From Klebsiella huaxiensis (GTDB lineage Bacteria; Pseudomonadota; Gammaproteobacteria; Enterobacterales; Enterobacteriaceae): a stretch of 64,000 nucleotides of DNA. This document shows positions 18,022 to 27,585 of the stretch, in pieces. The stretch's first letter is position 1. Each line of letters begins with the position of its first letter. The position numbers and the translations under genes were made by a program. The DNA is taken from assembly GCF_003261575.2 (NCBI RefSeq), contig NZ_CP036175.1:3534001-3598000 (forward strand). Direction: 5' to 3'. The notes beneath the pieces were generated by a model that worked only from the letters and a program-made list of their open reading frames with translations, ran no database searches and was not told the DNA's origin.

Positions 18022-18981
18022 ATGAAAAGCTTTTCGCGTATTTCAATTTGGTTGGGGATGATTGTCATCGCCGCCGCGCTGGCGCTACCCGCCCGCGCAA
18101 ATACCTGGCCGCTGCCGCCTCCGGGCAGCCGGCTGGTTGGGCAAAATCAGTTTCACGTCGTCGAAAATAACGGCGGTTCCCTGGAAGCCATTGCCAAAAA
18201 GTACAATGTCGGTTTTCTGGCGCTGCTACAGGCGAACCCTGGCGTTGATCCTTACGTTCCGCGAGCGGGCAGCGTGCTGACGATTCCGCTACAAACCCTG
18301 TTACCTGAAGCGCCGCGCGAAGGGTTAGTCCTTAACCTGGCCGAGCTGCGCCTCTACTACTATCCGCCGGGTAAAAGCGAGGTCACCGTCTATCCTATCG
18401 GCATTGGTCAGTTGGGCGGCGATACCATTACGCCAACGATGGTCACTACCGTTTCCGACAAGCGCGCAAACCCGACCTGGACGCCTACGGCCAATATTCG
18501 CGCCCGCTATAAAGCAATGGGCATTGACCTGCCCGCCGTCATGCCTGCCGGGCCAGATAACCCGATGGGCCACCACGCCATTCGTCTGGCAGCCTACGGC
18601 GGCGTCTATCTGCTTCACGGCACTAACGCTGATTTCGGCATCGGTATGCGCGTCAGCTCCGGCTGCATCCGCCTGCGCGATGACGATATCAAAACGTTGT
18701 ATAGCAAGATAACGCCGGGCACTAAGGTCACCATTATCAATACGCCGATTAAAGCCTCTGTCGAGCCGAACGGAACACGTCTGGTTGAAATTCACCAGCC
18801 GCTGTCCAAACACATTGATGACGATCCGCAGACGCTGCCTATTACGCTTAACGACAGCATGCAGGCCTTTAAGCAGACCCAGTTAACCGATGAGGATGTT
18901 ATGGAACGCGCAATGACGCTGCGTTCAGGTATGCCGGTTGACGTGACGCGTCACCATGGTGGCAGCACGCAGTCGCTATAG
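18022..18981 (+). CDS. ldtC: L,D-transpeptidase LdtC (YcfS)
   Basis: Periplasmic L,D-transpeptidase that anchors Braun lipoprotein to peptidoglycan. It has a signal peptide (cleavage near ARA-NT), a LysM-like segment (IAKKYNVGFLALLQANPGV) and a YkuD catalytic domain ending in HGTNADFGIGMRVSSGCIRLRDDD, with the active-site cysteine in SSGCIR. A GTG three bases upstream would give 320 residues, the E. coli length; the ATG at 18022 gives 319. A terminator follows at 19001. Confidence 0.95.
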   Translation: MKSFSRISIWLGMIVIAAALALPARANTWPLPPPGSRLVGQNQFHVVENNGGSLEAIAKKYNVGFLALLQANPGVDPYVPRAGSVLTIPLQTLLPEAPREGLVLNLAELRLYYYPPGKSEVTVYPIGIGQLGGDTITPTMVTTVSDKRANPTWTPTANIRARYKAMGIDLPAVMPAGPDNPMGHHAIRLAAYGGVYLLHGTNADFGIGMRVSSGCIRLRDDDIKTLYSKITPGTKVTIINTPIKASVEPNGTRLVEIHQPLSKHIDDDPQTLPITLNDSMQAFKQTQLTDEDVMERAMTLRSGMPVDVTRHHGGSTQSL

Positions 18982-19000
18982 CCTCCTGAAAGCAAATATA

Positions 19001-19038
19001 AAAAAACCGCCTGACACAAACGTGCTGGCGGTTTTTTT
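19001..19038 (+). terminator. Terminator after ldtC
   Basis: AAACCGCC and GGCGGTTT arms, a loop of about 15 nt, and a run of seven T on the plus strand. The A-rich 5' flank would also let it work for leftward transcripts from bhsA. Confidence 0.85.
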
Positions 19039-19138
19039 GTAGCAATAATCAAACAGGGTACAACATATTTCTTGCTAACGCGGGCTGCTGAAGGGGTCAG
19101 GTCCGCGTTTTGTCAGTGGCATGACAGGGTACAAAAAA

Positions 19139-19396
19139 TTATTTGTAGATAACCGCAGTCCCGTGAAGGGTGTTAGGACCGGTTACCGAAGTAATACGAT
19201 AAGAGCTTGCGCCCATTTCTTCAGCCTTTTGCGCCAGCTGATCTTCCAGAGAACCCAGGTTGGTCCCGGCGGAAGCGGAAACGGTGCCAATTTTATGCTG
19301 GCCTGCCGGGGTTGACTGAACTTCAACAGCGGCAAAGCTTGCGAAAGAGAGCGAACTAAGAACAGCGGCGATGGCCAATGTTTTAACGTTTTTCAT
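19139..19396 (-). CDS. bhsA: Multiple-stress resistance protein BhsA (YcfR, DUF1471)
   Basis: Small periplasmic or outer-membrane-associated protein of the YhcN/BhsA family (85 residues) that is induced by stress and affects biofilm formation and copper permeability in E. coli. It has a signal peptide ending near SFA-AV. The mature part has the DUF1471 pattern QKIG/HKIGTVSASAG...QKAEEMGASSYRITSV. It is divergent from comR across 249 bp, and ComR represses it in E. coli. Confidence 0.95.
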   Translation of the reverse strand: MKNVKTLAIAAVLSSLSFASFAAVEVQSTPAGQHKIGTVSASAGTNLGSLEDQLAQKAEEMGASSYRITSVTGPNTLHGTAVIYK

Positions 19397-19645
19397 GATT
19401 ATTATACCTATGCAGATGAATGTTTTTGTAGGGTCGAACGAATTAACTTAACGATCGATAGGTAAATAATAATGTGATCCACATCACACGTCAAACCATT
19501 TTTATAACGACCGTTTAACTATTTATAAAAAACTTAAAATTCATACATATATGAATTATTTATTTTTAGAGCAACATCACTGGCAGCCTATGACGTTTAT
19601 TTTTATAATGGCCTTTCAACAAACCAACACAGGTACAACGGCACC

Positions 19646-20281
19646 ATGACAACTGACGTTCAGGGTTGTGTAAAAAAAAGCCGTGGCCGACCTAAAGTGT
19701 TCGACAGGGACGCGGCGCTGGATAAGGCCATGACACTCTTCTGGCAGCACGGCTATGAAGCCACCTCTCTCGCCGATCTGGTGGAGGCGACGGGCGCAAA
19801 AGCGCCAACGCTCTATGCAGAATTCGTGAATAAAGAGGGGTTGTTTCGCGCAGTGCTGGATCGCTACATCTCTCGCTTTGCCGCCAAACACGAAGCATTG
19901 CTGTTTGATGAGGGCAAAACCGTGGATCAGGCATTGCGCGATTATTTCACCGCTGTCGCCACCTGCTTTACCAGCAAAGAAACGCCCGCAGGCTGCTTTA
20001 TGGTCAACGCCTCTGCAGCGCTGGCGGCCTCGTCTACCGATATCGCCAATACGCTTAAATCGCGGCATGCCATGCAGGAACAGGCATTGACGCAATTTCT
20101 ACAGCAGCGGCAGATACGCGGCGAACTTCCGTCTGACGGCGACGTGAGCCAATTGGCGCAGTTCTTAAGCTGCGTATTGCAGGGTATGTCAATCAGCGCC
20201 CGCGAAGGTGCAGATTTCACTAAAATCATGCAAATTGCCGAGACCACGATGCGTCTTTGGCCGCAGGTTCTTCAGCACTAA
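19646..20281 (+). CDS. comR: TetR-family copper-responsive repressor ComR (YcfQ)
   Basis: A 211-residue TetR-family repressor. The helix-turn-helix spans about residues 25-50 (TSLADLVEATGAKAPTLYAEF), preceded by RGRPKVFDRDAALDKAM. The C-terminal TetR_C domain includes CFMVNASAALA. In E. coli ComR represses bhsA and is relieved by copper. The location, divergent from bhsA, agrees. The shared 249-bp gap (19397-19645) is very AT-rich and should hold the operator, but I cannot point to it with confidence. Confidence 0.95.
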   Translation: MTTDVQGCVKKSRGRPKVFDRDAALDKAMTLFWQHGYEATSLADLVEATGAKAPTLYAEFVNKEGLFRAVLDRYISRFAAKHEALLFDEGKTVDQALRDYFTAVATCFTSKETPAGCFMVNASAALAASSTDIANTLKSRHAMQEQALTQFLQQRQIRGELPSDGDVSQLAQFLSCVLQGMSISAREGADFTKIMQIAETTMRLWPQVLQH

Positions 20282-20376
20282 ATCTCTCTTTGACCGATGG
20301 CTCCTCCGTCGGTCCCCCCCCTGCTTACCCACACATTAAGTAATGCTTTCAATAGGTTATTTGCACATTTCACGTA

Positions 20377-20399
20377 AATGATATTGATAACAATAATCA
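20377..20399. promoter_or_regulatory. Fur box upstream of iutA-like receptor
   Basis: The core TGATATTGATAACAATAATC agrees well with the Fur consensus of GATAAT-type repeats. It lies about 115 bp before the receptor start, so the receptor is probably iron-repressed. Confidence 0.75.
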
Positions 20400-20511
20400 A
20401 TACGGGCAAACTTCAGCCTTAACATTTCTGTTTATTTCACCTTGTAACAACCGGTGCGCCCGTACCGGAAAACTAAAACAACGATATCGTAAACTCATAA
20501 AAGGAATGAGC

Positions 20512-22689
20512 ATGAAAACGCGTCTCTGGGTGCTTAACCCACTGCTGCTGGCAACCGCCCTCCCCGCCTGGGCCGCTGATGACAACATGATTGTCAGCGC
20601 CAACCGAACGCATCGAACCGTCGCTGAAATGGCCCAGACCACCTGGGTTATCGAAGGCCAGGAAATTGAACAACAGGTTCAGGGCGGTAAAGAGTTCAAA
20701 GACGTACTGGCGCAGCTGATCCCCGGCATCGACGTCAGCAGCCAGGGACGCACTAACTACGGCATGAATATGCGCGGCCGTGCGATCGTGGTGCTGATTG
20801 ACGGCGTTCGCCTTAACTCTTCCCGTACCGACAGCCGTCAGCTCGACTCTATCGATCCTTTCAACATTGAGCACATCGAGGTGATCTCCGGGGCAACATC
20901 GCTGTACGGCGGCGGCAGTACCGGCGGTCTTATCAATATCGTCACCAAAAAGGGCCAACAGGAGCGCCAGGTCGATCTGGAGCTGGGCGGCAAAACCGGC
21001 TTTGCTAATAGCAACGATCATGATGAGCGCGTCGCGGCGGCGGTGAGTGGTGGAACCGACCACGCATCTGGCCGCTTGTCCGTAGCCTATCAACGCTTTG
21101 GCGGCTGGTATGACGGCAACAACGATGCGCTTATCCTCGATAATACCCAGACAGGCCTCCAGCATTCCGACCGCCTGGACGTGATGGGTACAGGCACCAT
21201 TGAAATTGACGATAACCGTCAGCTGCAGCTAGTTACGCAGTACTATAAAAGTCAGGGCGACGACTACGGACTGTATCTGGGGAAAAATATGTCGGCGGTG
21301 ACCGGCGACGGTAAAGCCTTCACCACTGATGGGCTTAATTCCGACCGCGTCCCCGGCACCGAACGCCACCTGATTAGTCTGCAATATTCCGATGCTGACT
21401 TCTTTGGCCAGAACCTGGTCAGCCAAATCTACTATCGTGATGAATCCCTGACCTTTTACCCCTTCCCTACGCTGAGTAAAGGCCAGGTCAGCAGCTTCTC
21501 TTCCTCAAAGCAGGATACCGATCAATATGGCGCGAAGATAACCCTGAATAGCCAGCCGCTGGACGGCTGGGATCTGACCTGGGGACTGGATGCCGATCAC
21601 GAAACCTTCAACGCCAACCAGATGTTCTTCGACCTGGGGCAATCGATGCCTTCCGGCGGCCTGAATAATCAGTCGATTTATACTACCGGTCGTTATCCGA
21701 GCTACAGCATTACCAACCTGGCACCTTTCCTGCAGTCCAGCTATGACCTGAACGATATCTTCACGATTAGCGGCGGTGTGCGCTACCAGTGGACGGAAAA
21801 TAAGGTCGATGATTTTGTCGGCTACGCCCAGCAGCAGGATGTCGCCAACGGCAAAGTCAGCTCGGCGGATGCGATTCCGGGTGGTAAAACCGATTACGAC
21901 AACTTCTTATTTAACGCCGGGATTGTTGCCCACCTTACCGACCGTCAGCAAACCTGGTTTAACTTCTCCCAGGGCGTTGAACTGCCGGATCCGGGCAAAT
22001 ATTACGGCATTGGCAAATATGGCGCAGCGGTCAACGGTCATCTGCCTCTGCTTTCAAGCGTTAACGTCGGCGATTCGCCATTGCAGGGAATTAAAGTCAA
22101 CTCTTACGAGCTCGGCTGGCGCTACACCGGTGATAATCTACGCACTCAGCTGGCAGCTTATTACTCCACCTCAGATAAGACCATCGTCGTTAACCGTACC
22201 GATATGACTATCGACGTCGAGTCTGACAAACGCCGTATTTATGGCGTTGAGGGCGCAGTGGATTACTTCTTCCCGAACAGCGACTGGAGCGCCGGGGCTA
22301 ACTTTAACGTACTGAAATCTCAGGTGAAGAGCAACGGCAGCTGGCAGAAGTGGGATGTGACGCTCGCCTCACCATCAAAGGCGACGGCCTGGGTTGGCTG
22401 GGCACCGGAACCGTGGTCGCTACGGGTACAAAGCCAACAGGTATTTGATATCAGCGATGCCAGCGGCAATAAACTTGATGGCTATAACACCGTGGACTTT
22501 ATCGGCAGCTACGCGCTTCCTCTCGGCAAGCTAACCTTCAGCATCGAAAACCTGCTCAATGAAGACTATGTCACTATCTGGGGCCAGCGCGCACCGCTGC
22601 TTTACAGCCCAACCTACGGCAGCAGCTCTTTATATGAGTACAAAGGTCGCGGTCGCACCTTTGGCCTGAACTACGCTCTGAGCTTCTGA
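20512..22689 (+). CDS. iutA: TonB-dependent receptor, IutA-like (ferric aerobactin type)
   Basis: Outer-membrane siderophore receptor of 725 residues that resembles plasmid-borne IutA along its whole length. It shares LWVLNPLLL in the signal peptide, the TonB-box region DNMIVSANR, MAQTTWVIE, the plug (YGMNMRGRAIVVLIDGVRLNSSR and YGGGSTGGLINIVTKKGQ), and a C-terminal beta-barrel ending GRGRTFGLNYALSF. Divergence is spread across the barrel, so ligand specificity may differ. There are no iucABCD synthesis genes nearby. A chromosomal iutA homologue without aerobactin genes is known in Klebsiella and can confuse virulence typing. The ATG at 20512 is used (AAGGA at 20501); an ATG at 20506 is also in frame. 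Confidence 0.92.
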   Translation: MKTRLWVLNPLLLATALPAWAADDNMIVSANRTHRTVAEMAQTTWVIEGQEIEQQVQGGKEFKDVLAQLIPGIDVSSQGRTNYGMNMRGRAIVVLIDGVRLNSSRTDSRQLDSIDPFNIEHIEVISGATSLYGGGSTGGLINIVTKKGQQERQVDLELGGKTGFANSNDHDERVAAAVSGGTDHASGRLSVAYQRFGGWYDGNNDALILDNTQTGLQHSDRLDVMGTGTIEIDDNRQLQLVTQYYKSQGDDYGLYLGKNMSAVTGDGKAFTTDGLNSDRVPGTERHLISLQYSDADFFGQNLVSQIYYRDESLTFYPFPTLSKGQVSSFSSSKQDTDQYGAKITLNSQPLDGWDLTWGLDADHETFNANQMFFDLGQSMPSGGLNNQSIYTTGRYPSYSITNLAPFLQSSYDLNDIFTISGGVRYQWTENKVDDFVGYAQQQDVANGKVSSADAIPGGKTDYDNFLFNAGIVAHLTDRQQTWFNFSQGVELPDPGKYYGIGKYGAAVNGHLPLLSSVNVGDSPLQGIKVNSYELGWRYTGDNLRTQLAAYYSTSDKTIVVNRTDMTIDVESDKRRIYGVEGAVDYFFPNSDWSAGANFNVLKSQVKSNGSWQKWDVTLASPSKATAWVGWAPEPWSLRVQSQQVFDISDASGNKLDGYNTVDFIGSYALPLGKLTFSIENLLNEDYVTIWGQRAPLLYSPTYGSSSLYEYKGRGRTFGLNYALSF

Positions 22690-22715
22690 TAAAAAAGCCC
22701 CTCAAACTGAGGGGC
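22690..22715 (-). terminator. Terminator after ycfJ
   Basis: Stem GCCCCTCA/TGAGGGGC with an AAC loop, followed on the minus strand by six or more T. It also lies at the 3' end of the convergent receptor gene, but there is no T-run on the plus strand. Confidence 0.8.
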
Positions 22716-22736
22716 TAATAGAAATAAACGTCTTTT

Positions 22737-23276
22737 TTACGCTTTATTCGTCAGAATCAGCTGGCCGTTACCGTCCAGCGGAATTTGCGTCCCGGGGTCG
22801 CGATCCATGCGGATTTTACCCTGCTGGTCGCCGATTTTATAAGTGACGTCATAACCGAGCATTTTTTCCGATTTGTCGTACACCGTTTTGCAGCGCTGCT
22901 GGGTAGTGGTGTAGGTATCCCCTTCCTGCATCGATCCCTGTATCTGGTTACCGGCGTAGCCGCCGCCCAGCGCACCGACCACGGTAGCAACATCACGACC
23001 GCGTCCGCCGCCAAACTGATGGCCAATAACGCCACCGGCGACTGCACCTAATACGGAACCCGCGATACGGTTTTCATCCTGCACCGGGCGACGATGGGTC
23101 ACGGTGACGTTTCGGCACTCCTGGCGTGGCGTTTTAACGCTCTCTTTTATCGGCGTACTGGACACCACCTGCGCGTATTGTGGGCCACGATCTAACACGT
23201 TAAGACCGGCAACGGCTGCAACGCCCAGCGCGGCGGCCACGCCAATTCCTATACCCGCCAACATCGATTTATTCAC
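22737..23276 (-). CDS. ycfJ: YcfJ, glycine-zipper 2TM domain protein
   Basis: A 179-residue membrane-associated protein of unknown role, the same length as in E. coli. It has an N-terminal hydrophobic anchor (MLAGIGIGVAAALGVAAVAG) and a Rick_17kDa/glycine-zipper segment (GSVLGAVAGGVIGHQFGGGRG...GALGGGYAGNQIQG). The start is a GTG at 23276 (VNKSML), chosen by match to E. coli, with GGAG just upstream. Confidence 0.9.
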   Translation of the reverse strand: MNKSMLAGIGIGVAAALGVAAVAGLNVLDRGPQYAQVVSSTPIKESVKTPRQECRNVTVTHRRPVQDENRIAGSVLGAVAGGVIGHQFGGGRGRDVATVVGALGGGYAGNQIQGSMQEGDTYTTTQQRCKTVYDKSEKMLGYDVTYKIGDQQGKIRMDRDPGTQIPLDGNGQLILTNKA

Positions 23277-23437
23277 GGGAGATCCTCCTTCATTGCTATT
23301 GCCTGTAATTCTGCGATCGGGACACAGGGCATGCAAATAAGAAGCGGATTAAAAATACAGGAAAATAGCAGGATTCAGAGGAATCCGAGAAGGTTTAGGG
23401 GATAAGGCAGAAGGATATTCTGGAATTGAGCTATAAA

Positions 23438-23564
<127 letters not shown>

Positions 23565-23606
23565 AATCGGGCGGCAAAACCATCAGGTTCTGCCGCCCGT
23601 CGGTCA

Positions 23607-24911
23607 TTAATGCAGCTTCAGACGCGGACGAATAATACGGTTGATACGCCCAACCAGCATCATCAGGCCGGTTTTAAAGTAGCCGTGCAGCGCAATCTGG
23701 TGCATACGGTACAGAGAGATATATACGAAACGCGCAATGCGCCCTTCGATCATCATTGAGCCGCGCATCAGGTTGCCCATCAGGCTTCCGACGGTGGAGT
23801 AGTTAGAGAGCGATACCAGCGAACCGTGATCTTTATAGGTATAAGATTTCAGCGGTTTGCCTTTCATTTGCGCCAGGATATTGTGCAGAGCGCAGGTTGC
23901 CATCTGATGGGCAGCCTGAGCGCGCGGTGGGACAAAGCCCCCTTCAGGACGGGCGCATGACGCACAGTCGCCGATTGCGTAGATATCCTGATCGCGGGTC
24001 GTTTGTAACGTCGGCTCAACCACCAGCTGATTGATACGGTTGGTTTCCAGACCGCCAATCTCTTTCATAAAGTCCGGCGCTTTGATCCCGGCCGCCCAGA
24101 CCATCAGGTCTGCGTCGATAAACTCGCCGTCTTTGGTGTGCAGGCCGTTGGCATCAGCGCTGGTGACCATGGTTTTAGTCAATACGCGAACGCCGAGCTT
24201 GGTCAGCTCGCTGTGCGCTGCACCGGAAATACGCGGTGGTAGCGCAGGCAGAATACGCTCCCCGGCTTCCACCAGCGTCACGTTCAGCGCTTCGTTGGTC
24301 AGCCCTTTATAGCCGTAGCTGTGCAGCTGTTTTACCGCATTGTGCAGTTCAGCAGACAGCTCCACGCCGGTCGCGCCGCCGCCAACGATGGCGATATTCA
24401 CCTTACCGTTCGCACCAAGATTCGCTGAATACTTAAGGAACAGATCCAGCATTTCCTGGTGGAAACGACGCGCCTGATGTGGATTATCGAGGAAAATGCA
24501 GTTCTCTTTTACGCCTGGGGTATTAAAGTCGTTAGAGGTACTGCCCAGCGCCATCACCAGCGTGTCATAAGGCAGCTTACGCTCGGCCACCAGCAGCTCG
24601 CCTTTCTCGTTATGCACTTCGGCAAGGGTGATGGTCTTCGCTTCACGGTTGATATCCATCACCGAGCCCAGCTGGAACTGGAAGCCGTGGTTGCGGGCGT
24701 GAGCCAGATAGCTCAGCGCATCTACACCTTCATCAAGTGAACCGGTCGCCACTTCATGCAGCAGCGGTTTCCACAGGTGGCTGTGGTTACGATCAACCAG
24801 CGTTATTTTGGCTTTTTTACTGCGGCCCAGCTTTTTACCCAACTGAGTCGCCAGCTCCAGCCCACCGGCACCACCACCTACAATCACTATTTTTTTCATT
24901 GGTGTAGTCAC
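23607..24911 (-). CDS. ndh: NADH dehydrogenase II (Ndh)
   Basis: Single-subunit, non-proton-pumping NADH:quinone oxidoreductase on the inner face of the cytoplasmic membrane. It has 434 residues, as in E. coli. The FAD-binding GGGAGGLELATQLG lies at the N-terminus, the second dinucleotide fold is VAIVGGGATGVELSAEL, and IYAIGDCASC and the amphipathic C-terminal membrane anchor (GYFKTGLMMLVGRINRIIRPRLKLH) are present. In E. coli it is repressed by FNR; the 5' region (24912-25000) is AT-rich, with no perfect FNR site that I can identify. Confidence 0.98.
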   Translation of the reverse strand: MTTPMKKIVIVGGGAGGLELATQLGKKLGRSKKAKITLVDRNHSHLWKPLLHEVATGSLDEGVDALSYLAHARNHGFQFQLGSVMDINREAKTITLAEVHNEKGELLVAERKLPYDTLVMALGSTSNDFNTPGVKENCIFLDNPHQARRFHQEMLDLFLKYSANLGANGKVNIAIVGGGATGVELSAELHNAVKQLHSYGYKGLTNEALNVTLVEAGERILPALPPRISGAAHSELTKLGVRVLTKTMVTSADANGLHTKDGEFIDADLMVWAAGIKAPDFMKEIGGLETNRINQLVVEPTLQTTRDQDIYAIGDCASCARPEGGFVPPRAQAAHQMATCALHNILAQMKGKPLKSYTYKDHGSLVSLSNYSTVGSLMGNLMRGSMMIEGRIARFVYISLYRMHQIALHGYFKTGLMMLVGRINRIIRPRLKLH

Positions 24912-25102
24912 ACAACCCCCTAAAATTATTAACCAATTGTTAATTAAAAGTTATAACAATAGCCTTTAATTAACAGCAGGTTACAGCAATGAAACCATCC
25001 AACGAGATCGAGAATAACATGAACGGTGCATTGGTCATACCAAAATTGATATGCATCAAGTTTTACCGCATATTTTTTGAGCGCACAGCCGCATAACTGG
25101 AT

Positions 25103-25136
25103 AAAAAAAGCCCGCGGTGTTTTCACACTGCGGGCT
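25103..25136 (-). terminator. Terminator after ycfP
   Basis: AGCCCGC/GCGGGCT arms extended by a GGTGT/ACACT pairing around TTTC, followed on the minus strand by seven T. It ends the nagZ-ycfP transcript. Confidence 0.8.
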
Positions 25137-25145
25137 GGAGGAGGA

Positions 25146-25688
25146 TCAGCCGAGGGTTTTGAAGGCTTTTATTCGCTGAAGATGAGGAGAGATATTTTTA
25201 AACTTGTGGGTCTGCTCTTCATCCCAGATGATCTCGTAGTAATGATGCAGCAAATCCGCCGAACGCTGGCTATTCAGTGCTTCATCCTGACGCGAGAGCA
25301 CTACCAGGCAACGATCGCGATTTTTTTCACGGAAGTTATTCACGCACTTAGTGGCGATATCAGCATACTCTTCCGGCCGGTCAATTTTACCTTCCATATT
25401 TTCATTGGGGAACAAATTCGGGTTCAGAATGGCCTGACGGATATCACAAAGAAAACCAATCCGTTCAGCCCAGAAACCGCCAAGGCCCACGCCGCAAATA
25501 AGCGGGCGATCGTCAGCGCTCAGCTGCAGCATCTTATCGACTTCTTTTAACAAGTGCTGCATATCATGTTTGGGATGCCGCGTGCTGTAGCTAATCAACC
25601 GGACGTCCGGGTCGATAAACTGAAGCTGAAGCACCTTCTCATGGTTACCGGGGCTGTTTGAGTCAAAACCATGTAAATAGATAATCAT
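25146..25688 (-). CDS. ycfP: YcfP, UPF0227 alpha/beta-hydrolase-like protein
   Basis: A 180-residue protein of the UPF0227 (esterase YqiA-like) family with function not established. It starts MIIYLHGFDSNSPGNHEK, with the alpha/beta-hydrolase HGF motif, and carries a GVGLGGFWAE nucleophile-elbow-like sequence in which the usual serine is not evident. The start at 25688 matches E. coli; the upstream in-frame extension of seven codons is unlikely. It lies 36 bp after nagZ. Confidence 0.93.
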   Translation of the reverse strand: MIIYLHGFDSNSPGNHEKVLQLQFIDPDVRLISYSTRHPKHDMQHLLKEVDKMLQLSADDRPLICGVGLGGFWAERIGFLCDIRQAILNPNLFPNENMEGKIDRPEEYADIATKCVNNFREKNRDRCLVVLSRQDEALNSQRSADLLHHYYEIIWDEEQTHKFKNISPHLQRIKAFKTLG

Positions 25689-25724
25689 CGCATCCTCACC
25701 AGACAACAACGCCTTTCAGGTTTA

Positions 25725-26747
25725 TTACGCGGATTTCGCCTCTTGCCAGCGCTCATGAAGCTGTTCGAGCTGCGCGCTTATCGTTTTCCAGCGGGCGGAA
25801 TCCCTTAACTCCTGACGGCTAAAGGAACCTTTATGATACAATTTCGTAACACGCTCTGCTTTGATCGGCGACAGGTTATCCAGCACGCTGACCGCACCTT
25901 TACGATTATTGCAGACCAGGATCATATCGCAACCCGCATCCAGCGATGCCTGCCCACGCTCGGCGTAGCTGCCCATAATCGCTGCCCCTTCCATAGACAG
26001 GTCGTCAGAGAAAATAACTCCGTCAAAGCCCAGTTCACCGCGCAGAACCGTCTTCAGCCAGTGTGCTGAACCGCTGGCCGGACGCGGGTCAACGTCGCTG
26101 TAAATAACGTGAGCGGGCATAATGGCATCCAGCCGCTGCTCAGTGATAAGCGTGCGGAACACCGCCATATCTTTAGCACGAATCTCCGCTTGCGCGCGCG
26201 GGTCACGCGGCGTCTCTTTGTGTGAATCTGCGGTCACCGCACCGTGACCGGGGAAGTGCTTACCGGTAGTTTTCATTCCCGCACCGTGCATTCCGTCAAT
26301 AAAATGACGGGCTATCGCCAGCGCTTTATCGGGGTCTTCATGATAAGAACGTTCGCCGATGGCAGCGCTGATATGCCCAACGTCCAACACCGGCGCAAAG
26401 CTAATATCGATATCCATGGCGATCATTTCGCTGGCCATCAACCAACCGGCCTCTTCTGCCAGCTTACCGCCCTCTTCCATGCCGAGCAGCGCGGCAAAGG
26501 ATTGCGCCGCCGGCAGGCGGGTAAAACCCTCGCGGAAACGCTGCACGCGGCCGCCTTCCTGGTCAACCGCCACCACCAGATGGTTGCGCGAAGCCTCGCG
26601 GATCTGGCGAACCAGCTCGCGTAACTGCGCCGGATCGTGGTAGTTGCGGGTAAACAGGATTAGCCCGCCAACTAAAGGATGCGCCAGAATCTCACGCTCT
26701 TCCGCATCCAGTTCAAAACCTTCGACATCCAACATTACCGGGCCCAC
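25725..26747 (-). CDS. nagZ: Beta-N-acetylglucosaminidase NagZ
   Basis: Cytoplasmic GH3 hydrolase that removes GlcNAc from anhydro-muropeptides in peptidoglycan recycling; in species with inducible AmpC it also shapes the inducing signal. It has 340 residues, with DQEGGRVQRF, KHFPGHG, DSHKETPRD (catalytic Asp-His dyad) and the nucleophile region FSDDLSMEGA. The start is a GTG at 26747, with GAGAGG upstream. It lies between thiK and ycfP, as in E. coli. Confidence 0.97.
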   Translation of the reverse strand: MGPVMLDVEGFELDAEEREILAHPLVGGLILFTRNYHDPAQLRELVRQIREASRNHLVVAVDQEGGRVQRFREGFTRLPAAQSFAALLGMEEGGKLAEEAGWLMASEMIAMDIDISFAPVLDVGHISAAIGERSYHEDPDKALAIARHFIDGMHGAGMKTTGKHFPGHGAVTADSHKETPRDPRAQAEIRAKDMAVFRTLITEQRLDAIMPAHVIYSDVDPRPASGSAHWLKTVLRGELGFDGVIFSDDLSMEGAAIMGSYAERGQASLDAGCDMILVCNNRKGAVSVLDNLSPIKAERVTKLYHKGSFSRQELRDSARWKTISAQLEQLHERWQEAKSA

Positions 26748-26766
26748 ACATACCTCTCTTATCTTT

Positions 26767-27585
26767 TTATTCTTTCTCTAACTGACGCCATATCTCATTC
26801 GCCAGCGCAATAAACTGTCGATCGCCGGTTTGTTGCCAGCGTCGCTCATACCAGCCTGCCATCAGCAGACGTACCCATGGACGCCAGCGCTGTATTTGTC
26901 GCCATAGCCGAAGCTCATCAATATGCGCCAGCCTCGCGTACTCTGCCGCTAGCTGGCGGTGCGCCACGGGCTCAATCCATACCGCAGCCAGCTCCAGCGC
27001 GATATCACCATCCCCGGCATATTCCCAATCAATAAGCCGCAGCCCGCCCTCGCTATGGACAATATTGCCCGCATGAACATCCATGTGTAATGGCGCGAGG
27101 CGCAACGGCCGAGGTTCGCCGCGTAGCAACAGTTGCTTATGCCAGCGCAACCATAACGGCGTGCGCCGGGCGGAATCGCACTGCTGCCAGTAAAGCTCAA
27201 GCAATGGGCTCAGCGTAATACGCCAGCCAAAGCGTGGTTGGCGATGCAGATGATACAGTAACCCCGCAAGCGCCGGACACTCCGGCAGTGCGTTTGCCAC
27301 GTCACCGATGAAATATTCCACCACCATCCAGGCAGGAGAATAAAAAAGCGGAGCCGGAGCAAGCGTAGCAGGGAGACGGGAGAGCGCATGGTACTGGCGA
27401 CGAAAATAACAGATTGGCGCCTGCACATCATGCGGCTGGCGCAGAACCAATCTTTGTCGACCATCGCTGATGACACAACTGCCGCCGCTCAGACCGTTTT
27501 CAGTCAGCGCGGCGACAGGCGAAAAGCAAGGAAAAAAGCGCGACAGCACTTCGTCGCGCGTAAGCTTATTGTTGCTGAACCGCAC
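26767..27585 (-). CDS. thiK: Thiamine kinase ThiK
   Basis: Salvage kinase that converts thiamine to thiamine phosphate. It belongs to the aminoglycoside/choline-kinase fold and has 272 residues. The catalytic HMDVHAGNIV and the metal-binding LIDWEYAGDGD are clear. The N-terminus (FSNNKLTRDEVLSRFFP) aligns with E. coli ThiK. Its 5' end overlaps the lpoB 3' end by 20 bp. Confidence 0.95.
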   Translation of the reverse strand: MRFSNNKLTRDEVLSRFFPCFSPVAALTENGLSGGSCVISDGRQRLVLRQPHDVQAPICYFRRQYHALSRLPATLAPAPLFYSPAWMVVEYFIGDVANALPECPALAGLLYHLHRQPRFGWRITLSPLLELYWQQCDSARRTPLWLRWHKQLLLRGEPRPLRLAPLHMDVHAGNIVHSEGGLRLIDWEYAGDGDIALELAAVWIEPVAHRQLAAEYARLAHIDELRLWRQIQRWRPWVRLLMAGWYERRWQQTGDRQFIALANEIWRQLEKE

